From Streptomyces asoensis (GTDB taxonomy: Bacteria > Actinomycetota > Actinomycetes > Streptomycetales > Streptomycetaceae), in assembly GCF_013085465.1 (NCBI RefSeq), contig NZ_CP049838.1:3162001-3226000 (forward strand): a DNA stretch of 64,000 nt, read 5' to 3'. Below are positions 24,056-32,011 of this stretch, in pieces. Both the position numbers and the translations under genes were made by a program. Position 1 is the stretch's first letter, and each line of letters opens with the position of its first letter. The notes below the pieces were generated by a model, which saw nothing but the letters and a program-made list of their open reading frames with translations, had not been told where the DNA came from and made no database searches.

Positions 24056-25291
24056 ATGAACATCCGCCGCAGCGCCGCTGCTCTGGCAGCCGCCACCGTC
24101 GTGCTGGGTGCCGCCGTCCCCGCCGTCGCCGCCACCCCGTCCCCCACCCCGTCGGTGGCGATACCCGACGGGCTGTACGGCACCACCGACCCGACGTACG
24201 ACGGTGTCTGGCGCCAGTCGCTGGCCCTGCTCGCGCAGCGGACCACGGGTGTCACCCCCGCCGACCGGGCCGTGGCCTGGCTGACCGGGCAACAGTGCGC
24301 GACCGGCGCCTTCGCCGCGTTCCGCGCGGACACCGCCAAGGCGTGCGACGCCAAGCTGATGGTGGACACCAACAGCACGGCGGCGGCCGTCCAGGCGCTG
24401 GCCGCGCTGGGTGGCCACCAGGCCGAGACCGGGAAGGCCGTCACCTGGCTGAAGTCGGTCCAGAACGCCGACGGCGGCTGGGGCTACACCCCCGGCGGCG
24501 CGAGCGACGCGAACTCGACCTCCGTCGTGGCGGGCGCGCTGGCGGCGGCCGGGCAGCAGCCCGCGCAGGTGAAGAAGGCCGGCAAGTCGCCGTACGACGC
24601 TCTCGTGAAGCTCTCCGTCCCGTGCGACAAGGACGGCGGCGGCGCGTTCGCGTACCAGCCGGACAAGAAGGGCGGCCTCGCGGCCAACGCGGACGCGACG
24701 GCGGCGGGCGTGCTCGGCGCCCTCGGCAAGGGGTTCGTGACGACGGCCGGCAAGACGTCGGCGGCCCCCACCTGCGACTCCGCCGCCGCGGCCACCCCGA
24801 GCGGACTCGCCCGCAACGGCGCGGCCTACCTCGCCGGAGCGGTCGCCGACAACGGTTACCTGAAGTCCGCCCTCCCCGGCGCCGAGGACCAGCCCGACTA
24901 CGGCAACACCGCCGACGCCGTCGTCGCCCTCGCCGCGCAGGGTGCGACCGAGCAGGCGGCGAAGCCCCTCGCCTGGCTCGAGCAGAACTCCGCGGCCTGG
25001 GCGAAGCAGAGCGGCCCCGCCGCCTACGCCCAGCTGGTCTTCGCGGCACACGCCACGGGCGCCGACCCCCGCCACTTCGGCGGCGCCGACCTCGTCGCGC
25101 AGCTCAACGCGACGGGCCCGACCCCGCAGGCCACGACGAAGGCCACCGATCAGGCCGCCGACGCCGACGCCGACAAGAAGGACGACTCGGATTCCGGTTA
25201 CGGCGTCTGGTGGATCGTCGGCGTCTTCCTCGTAGCCGGTGTCGGCATCGGCTTCCTGATCAGCGGCCGTGGCAGGAAGCAGCAGCCGTGA
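24056..25291 (+). CDS. Secreted alpha/alpha-toroid protein, probable B12-capture component
   Basis: The 411-residue protein has a signal peptide (about 1-26, ending AVPAVAA), helical repeats of prenyltransferase/transcobalamin type (ADRAVAWLTGQQCATGAFAA, TWLKSVQNADGGWGYTPGGA, DAVVALAAQGATEQAAKPLA), a charged linker (DADADKKDDSDS) and a C-terminal transmembrane helix (VWWIVGVFLVAGVGIGFLI). The alpha-6/alpha-6 fold is shared with mammalian intrinsic factor and transcobalamin. Combined with the riboswitch and ECF genes, extracellular cobalamin binding is a good inference. Its stop overlaps the next GTG (GTGA). Confidence 0.82.
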   Translation: MNIRRSAAALAAATVVLGAAVPAVAATPSPTPSVAIPDGLYGTTDPTYDGVWRQSLALLAQRTTGVTPADRAVAWLTGQQCATGAFAAFRADTAKACDAKLMVDTNSTAAAVQALAALGGHQAETGKAVTWLKSVQNADGGWGYTPGGASDANSTSVVAGALAAAGQQPAQVKKAGKSPYDALVKLSVPCDKDGGGAFAYQPDKKGGLAANADATAAGVLGALGKGFVTTAGKTSAAPTCDSAAAATPSGLARNGAAYLAGAVADNGYLKSALPGAEDQPDYGNTADAVVALAAQGATEQAAKPLAWLEQNSAAWAKQSGPAAYAQLVFAAHATGADPRHFGGADLVAQLNATGPTPQATTKATDQAADADADKKDDSDSGYGVWWIVGVFLVAGVGIGFLISGRGRKQQP

Positions 25292-25983
25292 CGCGCCGGT
25301 GCGCCGCCCTCGTCCTGGCCGCGCTGCTGCTGTCGCTGACCGGCGCGGTGCAGTCGGCCCAGGCGGCCGGCTACCGCTACTGGTCCTTCTGGGACCGCTC
25401 CGGCGACGGCTGGACGTACGCCACCCAGGGCCCGTCCACCGCCCGCCCCGCCGACGGCGACGTCCAGGGCTTCCGGTTCGCGGTGAGCGCGGACTCCCAG
25501 GACGCCTCGCAGCCGCGCGGCGCGGCCTCCTTCACGGCGATCTGCGCGAAGACGCCCGCCCGGGACGACACGAAGCGGGTGGCCCTGGTCATCGACTTCG
25601 GCACGGCGGCGGACGCGCCGAGCGGCGAGACCCCGCCGTCACCGCGCACGGCCTGCGCCCGGGTCTCGCCCGACGCGACGACGGCCGAGGCCCTCGCCTC
25701 GGTCGCCAGACCCCTGCGCTACGACACGAACGCCCTGCTGTGCGCGATCGCGGGATATCCGCGGACGGGCTGCGGCGAGCAGGTGTCCGGGCAGGCGCCG
25801 GGGACGGACGAGCCGACGTCCGCCGCGCAGCCGGAACCGGCGAAGGAAGCGGCGAAGGAAGCGGCGAAGAAGGACGACGGCGGGCCGTCCCTGGGCCTGT
25901 ACGCGGGCGCGGCGGCGGTGGCGGTACTGGGCGCGGCGGCGGTCCGGCAGGCCCGGCGGCGAGGGTCCCGCAGGAATGGCTGA
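25288..25983 (+). CDS. Secreted C-terminally anchored protein of the B12 ECF operon (SCO2322-like)
   Basis: The 231-residue protein has a signal peptide (about 1-28, LVLAALLLSLTGAVQSAQAA), a small ectodomain (YRYWSFWDRSGDGWTYATQG, two Cys pairs including CAIAGYPRTGC), an Ala/Lys/Glu-rich linker (AKEAAKEAAKK) and a C-terminal TM helix. It resembles the SCO2322 family of streptomycetes. GTG 25288 overlaps the upstream stop. Its own end overlaps the EcfT gene by 8 bp. It probably assists substrate capture or docking with the toroid protein, but no biochemical role is known to me. Confidence 0.82.
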   Translation: MTRRCAALVLAALLLSLTGAVQSAQAAGYRYWSFWDRSGDGWTYATQGPSTARPADGDVQGFRFAVSADSQDASQPRGAASFTAICAKTPARDDTKRVALVIDFGTAADAPSGETPPSPRTACARVSPDATTAEALASVARPLRYDTNALLCAIAGYPRTGCGEQVSGQAPGTDEPTSAAQPEPAKEAAKEAAKKDDGGPSLGLYAGAAAVAVLGAAAVRQARRRGSRRNG

Positions 25984-27091
25984 CGGCCGCCCCCGCACAC
26001 AACGCACCCCACTCCACCCCGCCGCCTGGTGGCTGTGGGCCCTCGGTCTCGGCACCGCCGCGACCCGCACCACCAACCCGCTCCTCCTCGGTCTCCTCCT
26101 CACCGTCTCCGCGTACGTCGTCACCACGTGCCGCCCGGACACCCCCTGGTCCCGTTCCTACTCCGCGTTCCTCAAGCTCGCGCTCGCCGTCCTCGTCATC
26201 CGTCTTGTCTTCGTCGTCGCGCTGGGCTCCCCGATCCCGGGCACGCATGTGCTCGTCACGCTTCCCGAAGTCCCGCTCCCCCACTGGGCGCAGGGCATCC
26301 GGCTCGGCGGCGCGGTCACGGCCGAGGGCCTGCTCTTCGCGTTCTACGACGGCCTGAAACTGGCGACCCTTCTCGTCTGCGTGGGTGCCGCCAACGCCCT
26401 GGCCAGCCCCTCCCGCCTCCTCAAGACGCTCCCCGGCGCCCTGTACGAGACGGGGGTGGCGGTGGTCGTGGCCCTCACCTTCGCCCCGAACCTCATCGCG
26501 GACGTCCACCGCCTGCGCGCCGCCCGCCGTCTCCGGGGCCGCCCCGACACAGGCCTGCGCGGCCTGCTCCAGGTGGGCCTGCCGGTCCTGGAGGGCGCCC
26601 TGGAACGCTCCGTCGCCCTCGCCGCCGCGATGGACGCCCGCGGCTACGGCCGTACCGCCGACGTCCCCGCCCCCGTCCGCCGAACGACCGCCGCCCTCAC
26701 GCTCGGCGGTCTGCTCGGCGTCTGCGCGGGAACGTACGGCCTGCTCACCGCGGCGGGCGGCGCCTACGGCCTCCCGGTGCTGTTCGCCGGGGTCGTCGCG
26801 GCCCTCGCCGGGCTGCGACTGGGCGGCCGCCGCTCCCCGCGCACCCGCTACCGCCCGGACCGCTGGACCCCGCGGGCCTGGCTGACCGCCGCCTCCGGTG
26901 TCGCGGTCGCGGCCCTCCTCACCGTCGCCGCGTCCGCCGACCCGGCTGCCCTGCACCCCGGTGTCGTCCCGCTGACTGCCCCCGCCCTCCCGCTCTGGCC
27001 GGCGGCGGCCGTACTCCTCGGCCTGCTGCCCGCGTTCCTCGCCCCCGAAAACCCTCCGAAAGATCCAGCAGATACCGAGGAGCCGTCGTGA
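25976..27091 (+). CDS. ECF transporter transmembrane (T) component, CbiQ/EcfT type
   Basis: The 371-residue protein has about six to eight hydrophobic segments and the T-component coupling motif AMDARGYGRTA (Ala-Arg-Gly, about residues 221-231), preceded by LEGALERSVALAA. This motif connects the T subunit to the ATPases. It should form the membrane scaffold of the cobalamin ECF importer. Both ends overlap neighbouring genes (8 bp upstream, GTGA downstream), so stoichiometric translation is expected. Confidence 0.92.
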   Translation: MADGRPRTQRTPLHPAAWWLWALGLGTAATRTTNPLLLGLLLTVSAYVVTTCRPDTPWSRSYSAFLKLALAVLVIRLVFVVALGSPIPGTHVLVTLPEVPLPHWAQGIRLGGAVTAEGLLFAFYDGLKLATLLVCVGAANALASPSRLLKTLPGALYETGVAVVVALTFAPNLIADVHRLRAARRLRGRPDTGLRGLLQVGLPVLEGALERSVALAAAMDARGYGRTADVPAPVRRTTAALTLGGLLGVCAGTYGLLTAAGGAYGLPVLFAGVVAALAGLRLGGRRSPRTRYRPDRWTPRAWLTAASGVAVAALLTVAASADPAALHPGVVPLTAPALPLWPAAAVLLGLLPAFLAPENPPKDPADTEEPS

Positions 27092-28854
27092 TCCGCTTCG
27101 AGAGCGTCTCCGTGACGTACGACGGCGCCACCGAACCCACCGTCCAGGACGTCGACTTCACCGTCCCCGAGGGTGAACTCGTGCTCCTGGCGGGCCCGTC
27201 GGGGGTGGGCAAGTCGACGCTCCTCGGCACGGTGTCCGGCCTGGTCCCGCACTTCACCGGCGGCACCCTGCGCGGCCGCGTCACGGTCGCCGGCCGCGAC
27301 ACCCGCACCCACAAGCCGCGCGAACTCGCCGACGTCGTGGGGACGGTGGGGCAGGATCCCCTCTCGCACTTCGTGACGGACACGGTCGAGGAGGAACTCG
27401 CCTACGGCATGGAGTCGTTGGGCCTGCCGCCGGAGGTGATGCGCCGCCGCGTCGAGGAGACCCTCGACCTGCTCGGTCTGGCCGCCCTCCGCGACCGCCC
27501 CATCGCCACCCTCTCCGGCGGTCAGCAGCAGCGGGTCGCGATCGGCTCGGTCCTCACCCCGCACCCGCGCGTCCTCGTCCTGGACGAGCCGACCTCCGCG
27601 CTCGACCCGGCGGCCGCCGAGGAGGTCCTCGCCGTCCTCCTCCGCCTCGTCCACGACCTCGGTACGACGGTGCTGCTGGCGGAGCACCGTCTGGAACGCG
27701 TCCTCCAGTACGCCGACCAGGTCGCCCTGCTGCCCTCCCCGGGAGCGGCCCCGCTGCTCGGCACCCCGGCGGACATCATGGCCGTGTCCCCGGTGTTCCC
27801 GCCGGTGGTGAGCCTGGGCCGGCTGGCGGGCTGGTCCCCACTGCCACTGACCGTCCGGGACGCCCGCCGACGCGCCGGCGACCTGCGGGAACGCCTGGAA
27901 CTCCTGGAACGCCTGGAAAAGCGGGAAGAGCGGGAAGGGCGGGAAGAGCGGGAAGAGCGGGAAGGGCGGGCAACTCCCCGGAGGGGGGACACGCCCCCGG
28001 CGCCCCCCGCGGGGCTCCCCGCCGAGCCCCCGGCGGATCCTCCCGCCCGCCGTCGCTTCCGCCGTCCTCCCCCCACGCCGTCCGCCTCCGCGGCCCCCGC
28101 CGAGGCCCGCTCCCTCTCCGTGCGCCGGGCCCGGGTCCAGGCGCTGCGCGAGGTGGACCTCACCGTCCTGCCCGGCGAGACAGTGGCCCTCATGGGCCGC
28201 AACGGCGCCGGGAAGTCGACGCTGCTCAACACCTTCGTGGGCCTCGTCGAGCCGTCGGCGGGAACGGTCCACGTGGGCGGTCTCGTGCCGCACCGCACCG
28301 CGCCCCGGGACCTGGTCCGCCGCGCCGGTCTGGTCCCGCAGGAGCCGCGCGACCTGCTGTACGCCGACACGGTCGCCGCCGAGTGCACGGCCGCCGACCG
28401 GGACGCGGGGGCCGCCCCCGGCACCTGCCGGGCCCTGGTCTCGGACCTCCTCCCCGGCATCACGGACGACACCCACCCCCGCGACCTCTCCGAGGGCCAG
28501 CGCCTCACCCTCGCGCTGGCGGTCGTCCTCACCGCCCACCCGCCTCTCCTCCTCCTGGACGAGCCGACCCGGGGCCTGGACTACGCGGCGAAGGCGCGCC
28601 TGGTCGCCCTCCTGCGCGGACTCGCCGCCGCCGGGCACGCGATCGTCCTGGCCACCCACGATGTGGAGCTGGCCGCGGAACTGGCCCACCGGGTGGTGCT
28701 GCTCGCGGAGGGCGAGGTGATCGCCGACGGCCCGACGGCGGAGGTGGTGGTCTCCTCCCCCTCCTTCGCCCCACAGGTGACGAAGATCCTGGCCCCGCAG
28801 GAGTGGCTCACGGTCGCGCAGGTGCGCGAGGCATTGCGGGAGGCGCAGCGATGA
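27088..28854 (+). CDS. ECF transporter ATPase with two fused nucleotide-binding domains
   Basis: The 588-residue protein contains two ABC ATPase domains. NBD1 (about 1-230) has Walker A GPSGVGKSTLL, signature LSGGQQQRVAIG and Walker B VLVLDEPTSALD. NBD2 (about 350-580) has Walker A GRNGAGKSTLL, signature LSEGQRLTLALA and Walker B LLLLDEPTRGLD. The NBD2 signature has Glu in place of the first Gly of LSGGQ. The linker holds an Arg/Glu repeat (EKREEREGREEREEREGR) and a Pro-rich stretch. It energises cobalamin uptake as a fused A/A' pair. Start GTG 27088 overlaps the EcfT stop. Confidence 0.94.
   Translation: MIRFESVSVTYDGATEPTVQDVDFTVPEGELVLLAGPSGVGKSTLLGTVSGLVPHFTGGTLRGRVTVAGRDTRTHKPRELADVVGTVGQDPLSHFVTDTVEEELAYGMESLGLPPEVMRRRVEETLDLLGLAALRDRPIATLSGGQQQRVAIGSVLTPHPRVLVLDEPTSALDPAAAEEVLAVLLRLVHDLGTTVLLAEHRLERVLQYADQVALLPSPGAAPLLGTPADIMAVSPVFPPVVSLGRLAGWSPLPLTVRDARRRAGDLRERLELLERLEKREEREGREEREEREGRATPRRGDTPPAPPAGLPAEPPADPPARRRFRRPPPTPSASAAPAEARSLSVRRARVQALREVDLTVLPGETVALMGRNGAGKSTLLNTFVGLVEPSAGTVHVGGLVPHRTAPRDLVRRAGLVPQEPRDLLYADTVAAECTAADRDAGAAPGTCRALVSDLLPGITDDTHPRDLSEGQRLTLALAVVLTAHPPLLLLDEPTRGLDYAAKARLVALLRGLAAAGHAIVLATHDVELAAELAHRVVLLAEGEVIADGPTAEVVVSSPSFAPQVTKILAPQEWLTVAQVREALREAQR
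27907..27968 (+). repeat. 10-bp minisatellite in the ATPase linker
   Basis: Tandem GCGGGAAGAG/GCGGGAAGGG units encode the alternating Arg/Glu linker. The 10-bp unit is not a multiple of three, so the peptide cycles through three frames, and unit gain or loss would shift the frame before NBD2. Confidence 0.7.
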
Positions 28855-29687
28855 CGATGCCCAGGCGGCGTCCCGTACACCTGGGCCCCCGCTCGCTCGC
28901 CGCGTTGGCGCTGGTCAGCGCGGTGGGCGTGATCGCGTTCGGCTGGCCTTTCCTCGCCCCGCCCACCTCCGCGCTGAACGCGCACGCCCAGGACGCCCCC
29001 TGGCTGTTCGCGGGCCTGCTGGTGCTGCTGGTCGCGGTGGTGGCGGCGACGATCTCGGAGTCGGGGCTCGGCGCGAAGGCGGTGGCGATGCTGGGCGTCC
29101 TTGCGGCGACGGGCGCGGCCCTGCGTCCGATCGGCGCGGGGACGGCGGGCATCGAGCCGATGTTCTTCCTGATGGTGCTGAGCGGCCGGGTTCTCGGCCC
29201 GGGCTTCGGCTTCGTCCTCGGCTCGGTCACGATGTTCGCGTCCGCACTGCTCACGGGCGGGGTGGGCCCGTGGATGCCGTTCCAGATGCTGGCGATGGGC
29301 TGGTTCACGATGGGCGCGGGCCTGCTGCCGGGCGGCGACCGGCTCCGTGGCCGTGCCGAACTGGCCCTGCTCGCGGCCTACGGCTTTGTGGCCGCCTTCG
29401 CCTACGGCACGGCGATGAACATGGCCGGGTGGCCCTTCATGGGCGCGCTGGCCTCGGGCGTCGCCTTCGACCCGGACGGGACGGTGCCCGCGAATCTGGC
29501 CCGCTTCGCCGCGTACTGCGTGGCGACCTCGCTGGGCTGGGACCTGGGCAGGGCGGTGGTCACGGTCCTGCTGACCCTGACGCTCGGCCCGGCGGTGCTC
29601 AAGGCGCTACGCAGAGCCACCCGCCGCGCGGCCTTCGAGACCGCGGTCACATTCGAGGCCCCGCGGAAGGCCCCAGAAGGCCGTTGA
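28851..29687 (+). CDS. ECF transporter substrate-binding (S) component, probable cobalamin type
   Basis: The 278-residue integral membrane protein has six to seven helices with the S-component features GIEPMFFLMVLSGRVLGPGF, GFVLGSVTMFASALLTGGVG and PWMPFQMLAMGWFTMGAG. The last is the gating-loop type found in vitamin S components such as the CbrT/ECF-CblT-like group. Its position as last gene in a riboswitch-controlled ECF operon makes cobalamin or a precursor the likely substrate. ATG 28851 overlaps the ATPase stop (ATGA). Confidence 0.9.
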   Translation: MTMPRRRPVHLGPRSLAALALVSAVGVIAFGWPFLAPPTSALNAHAQDAPWLFAGLLVLLVAVVAATISESGLGAKAVAMLGVLAATGAALRPIGAGTAGIEPMFFLMVLSGRVLGPGFGFVLGSVTMFASALLTGGVGPWMPFQMLAMGWFTMGAGLLPGGDRLRGRAELALLAAYGFVAAFAYGTAMNMAGWPFMGALASGVAFDPDGTVPANLARFAAYCVATSLGWDLGRAVVTVLLTLTLGPAVLKALRRATRRAAFETAVTFEAPRKAPEGR

Positions 29688-30022
29688 CCGGTGAACCACC
29701 CCACATGACTCACATCACCTACTACCCGACCTAGTCGGACAAATCGGACGCCATGTCCATGCCATTACCGCCTCTGACCTGGGCATTGAGAGCCAGCTCA
29801 CACGGAGCGCCGACCCCCCGAATACGACCACAACTAGCAAAAGGGGTCTTTGCGGACGGCGCTCGATCCTGTTTCTCTGGATGACGTCGCAGGGTGCCAC
29901 CGAGTCCACGGGCTCAGGCACCACGGCATGCAGCCACCCACCGCAACCACACGGTGCGGCCACGCACCGCGTGACTCCGGCATGCAAGCGACCGCCATCG
30001 TCCCCAAAGAAAAAGGTTCTCT
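29688..30022 (+). promoter_or_regulatory. 335-bp leader/intergenic region with a conserved-looking RNA fold
   Basis: This region separates the ECF operon from a secreted wall-hydrolase-like gene. GAGCGCCG (29805-29812) pairs with CGGCGCTC (29857-29864), and inside it ACCCC (29813-29817) pairs with GGGGT (29843-29847), leaving a bulged TTTGCGGA side. The fold sits about 160 nt upstream of the GTG start. Long structured leaders upstream of streptomycete wall hydrolases are often ydaO-type c-di-AMP riboswitches, but I cannot confirm the consensus here. Confidence 0.4.
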
Positions 30023-30439
30023 GTGTCCGTCTCCGTCATCCGTCGCATCGCTTCCCCGAAGAAGGCCCTCACCGGCATCGCCGTGGCTGCCGCCACCGCG
30101 GGGATGGCGCTGTCCGCCGCCCCCGCCCACGCCGCGACGACCTCCTCCGCCGCCCAGGCCCAGGCGATCGCGCACAAGATGATCCCGAACGCGGCTCAGT
30201 ACAAGGCCTTCTCCAACATCGTGAAGCACGAGAGCGGCTGGAACGTCAGCGCCACCAACGCCTCCTCCGGCGCCTACGGCCTCGTCCAGGCCCTGCCCGC
30301 CTCCAAGATGGCCTCGGCCGGTTCCGACTGGAAGAGCAACGCCAAGACCCAGATCAAGTGGGGTCTGGACTACATGAACTCCCGTTACGGCAGCCCGGTC
30401 GCCGCCTGGAACTTCTGGCAGGCCAACGGCTGGTACTGA
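30023..30439 (+). CDS. Secreted transglycosylase-like (SLT-fold) small protein
   Basis: The 138-residue protein has a Sec signal peptide ending AAPAHA (about residue 37), followed by a compact lysozyme-like domain: FSNIVKHESGWNVSATNASS (catalytic Glu in HESGW), GAYGLVQALPASKMASAG and AWNFWQANGWY. It matches the short secreted lytic transglycosylases common in streptomycetes, which cleave peptidoglycan glycan strands. The start is GTG 30023 after an AAAGG site. A strong terminator follows at 30477-30516. Confidence 0.88.
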   Translation: MSVSVIRRIASPKKALTGIAVAAATAGMALSAAPAHAATTSSAAQAQAIAHKMIPNAAQYKAFSNIVKHESGWNVSATNASSGAYGLVQALPASKMASAGSDWKSNAKTQIKWGLDYMNSRYGSPVAAWNFWQANGWY

Positions 30440-30476
30440 GCCACGCCACCGCGCTGACCAGCGCCCCCACACCCGT

Positions 30477-30516
30477 CGAAGGCGGCGGCCCCCGATCCCC
30501 GGGGCCGCCGCCTTCG
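30477..30516 (+). terminator. Strong intrinsic-type terminator
   Basis: A perfect 16-bp stem (30477-30492 with 30501-30516) closes an 8-nt loop and is followed by GCGTTTCCTC. It lies 38 bp after the transglycosylase-like stop codon. Confidence 0.85.
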
Positions 30517-30550
30517 GCGTTTCCTCACCTTGCCGTGCTCCACTGAGCGG

Positions 30551-31288
30551 ATGACCGGCACCGAGCACCCGATCGAGTCCTCAGAGCCCTCAGAACCTTC
30601 AGAGCCCTCAGAGCCCTCGCGGGACCCGGAAGCACGCGGCGTCCGCCTGGTCCCCACCCTCCTGGCCCTGACCGCCCTGAGCGGCCTGATCGACGCGGTC
30701 ACCTATCTCGGCCTGGGGCATGTCTTCACCGCCAACATGACCGGCAACGTCGTCGTCCTCGGTTTCGCCGCCGCCGGCGCCCCGGGTTTCTCGGTCCCCC
30801 ACACGGCGACCTCGCTCGTCTGCTTCCTGGCGGGCGCGGTGACCGGTGGCCGGGTCGTGCGGCGGGTGGGCGAGGGCTCACGCCGCACACCGGCCCGCGT
30901 GATGCTGGCCGCCGAGGCGCTCCTCCTGGGCATCTCAGCGGCCGTGGCGTTCGCCACCTCGGACGACGCCCCGGCCACGGTCTACACGATCATCGCCCTG
31001 ACCGCTTTCGCGATGGGCCTGCGCAACGCGACGGTCCGCAAACTGGCGGTGCGCGACTTCACCACGACCACCGTCGTCACGATGACCCTGACCGGCCTGG
31101 CCTCCGACTCCCGGGCGGGCGGCGGCACGGGCCGGCGATCGCCACGCCGTACGGCAGCCGTGACCGCCATGTTCTCGGGCGCGGTGCTGGGCGCGGTCCT
31201 GGTACTCCACAACGACCTGGCGATCCCGCTGCTGCTGGCCGCCACGACCTCGGCGGTCCTGGCACTGACGGTCTCCGGCAAGGAATGA
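30551..31288 (+). CDS. DUF1275 (YoaK-like) membrane protein
   Basis: The 245-residue protein has about six transmembrane helices and the family motifs GLIDAVTYLGLGHVFTANMT, GNVVVLGFA and AFAMGLRNATVRKLAVRDFT. DUF1275/YoaK proteins are uncharacterised membrane proteins. The N-terminal soluble part contains SEPSEPSEPSEPS, encoded by 9-bp repeats. ATG 30551 is preferred over TTG 30530. Confidence 0.9.
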   Translation: MTGTEHPIESSEPSEPSEPSEPSRDPEARGVRLVPTLLALTALSGLIDAVTYLGLGHVFTANMTGNVVVLGFAAAGAPGFSVPHTATSLVCFLAGAVTGGRVVRRVGEGSRRTPARVMLAAEALLLGISAAVAFATSDDAPATVYTIIALTAFAMGLRNATVRKLAVRDFTTTTVVTMTLTGLASDSRAGGGTGRRSPRRTAAVTAMFSGAVLGAVLVLHNDLAIPLLLAATTSAVLALTVSGKE

Positions 31289-31319
31289 TCGGCCTGCCCT
31301 CACCCTGAGCCCGTCGGCG

Positions 31320-31856
31320 TCACTTGCTGTAGTTCTTCCCGATGGGCCTTCCGGGGATCGGCTTGGCGATGAGGGCGACCGGGACGAACAGGCTGAAGTG
31401 GCCGATCGCCATGGTGAGCGTCCAGAGCGCATCCTCGTCGTAGAGCGCGGACGCCCTGGCGAACAGCTCGTCGGAGACACGTTCCCCGTACGGGTTCGGG
31501 GTGAGGACGGCCTCCACGAGCTCCAGTGCGATCCGTTCGGCGTCGGTGAAGTAAGGGGCGCTCTGCCATGTCGCCACGGCGGTGATGCGCTTCTCGCTCT
31601 CCCCCGCTTTACGGAGTTGGTCGGTCAGCGAGACGGCGTGGTACGTGCTGCCGACGATCTGCGCGCCACGGAACAGCATCAGGCTGATGGTGGTCTTCGA
31701 GACCGGCCCGTTCCAGACGGCGTTACGCACGGCTCCGGAGAGTTTCGACAGATCGGGGAAGAGGTGGGTGAGGTCGGGGAGCCGCGACTTGATGCCGTCC
31801 TGCTCGGTCGTCGCGTCGGTCGTCGTCGCGTCGGTCGTCGTCGTAGACGTGGACAT
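31320..31856 (-). CDS. Carboxymuconolactone decarboxylase (AhpD-like) family protein
   Basis: The 178-residue helical protein has the core LFRGAQIVGSTYHAVSLTDQ, TAVATWQSAPYFTDAERIAL and LFARASALYDEDALWTLTMA. The usual redox Cys-x-x-Cys of AhpD is replaced (GSTYH), so peroxidase activity is doubtful. The N-terminal Thr/Asp repeats (DATTTDATTEQ) come from CGTCGT-rich DNA. It is divergent from an ECF sigma factor gene, a common pairing in actinobacteria, which suggests the sigma factor controls it. Confidence 0.83.
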   Translation of the reverse strand: MSTSTTTTDATTTDATTEQDGIKSRLPDLTHLFPDLSKLSGAVRNAVWNGPVSKTTISLMLFRGAQIVGSTYHAVSLTDQLRKAGESEKRITAVATWQSAPYFTDAERIALELVEAVLTPNPYGERVSDELFARASALYDEDALWTLTMAIGHFSLFVPVALIAKPIPGRPIGKNYSK

Positions 31857-32011
31857 GGCGAGGTCGTCCTTCCTTCGTCCTGATGGGTGTCTCACCAGTC
31901 CGACAACACAGGCGCTCGAAATGTGAGGCGGGGCGCCGACGTCACGTTCGAGAGCGCTGTCTCGTCGAACTGGTGACGGCGGAGGACGCGACCGAGGGAG
32001 CCGACGACACC

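Noticed and set aside
26029..27087. N-terminal extension of the ECF ATPase frame by 353 residues
   Set aside because: It overlaps the EcfT gene out of frame and is Pro/Arg-rich; GTG 27088 with GTGA overlap is the real start.
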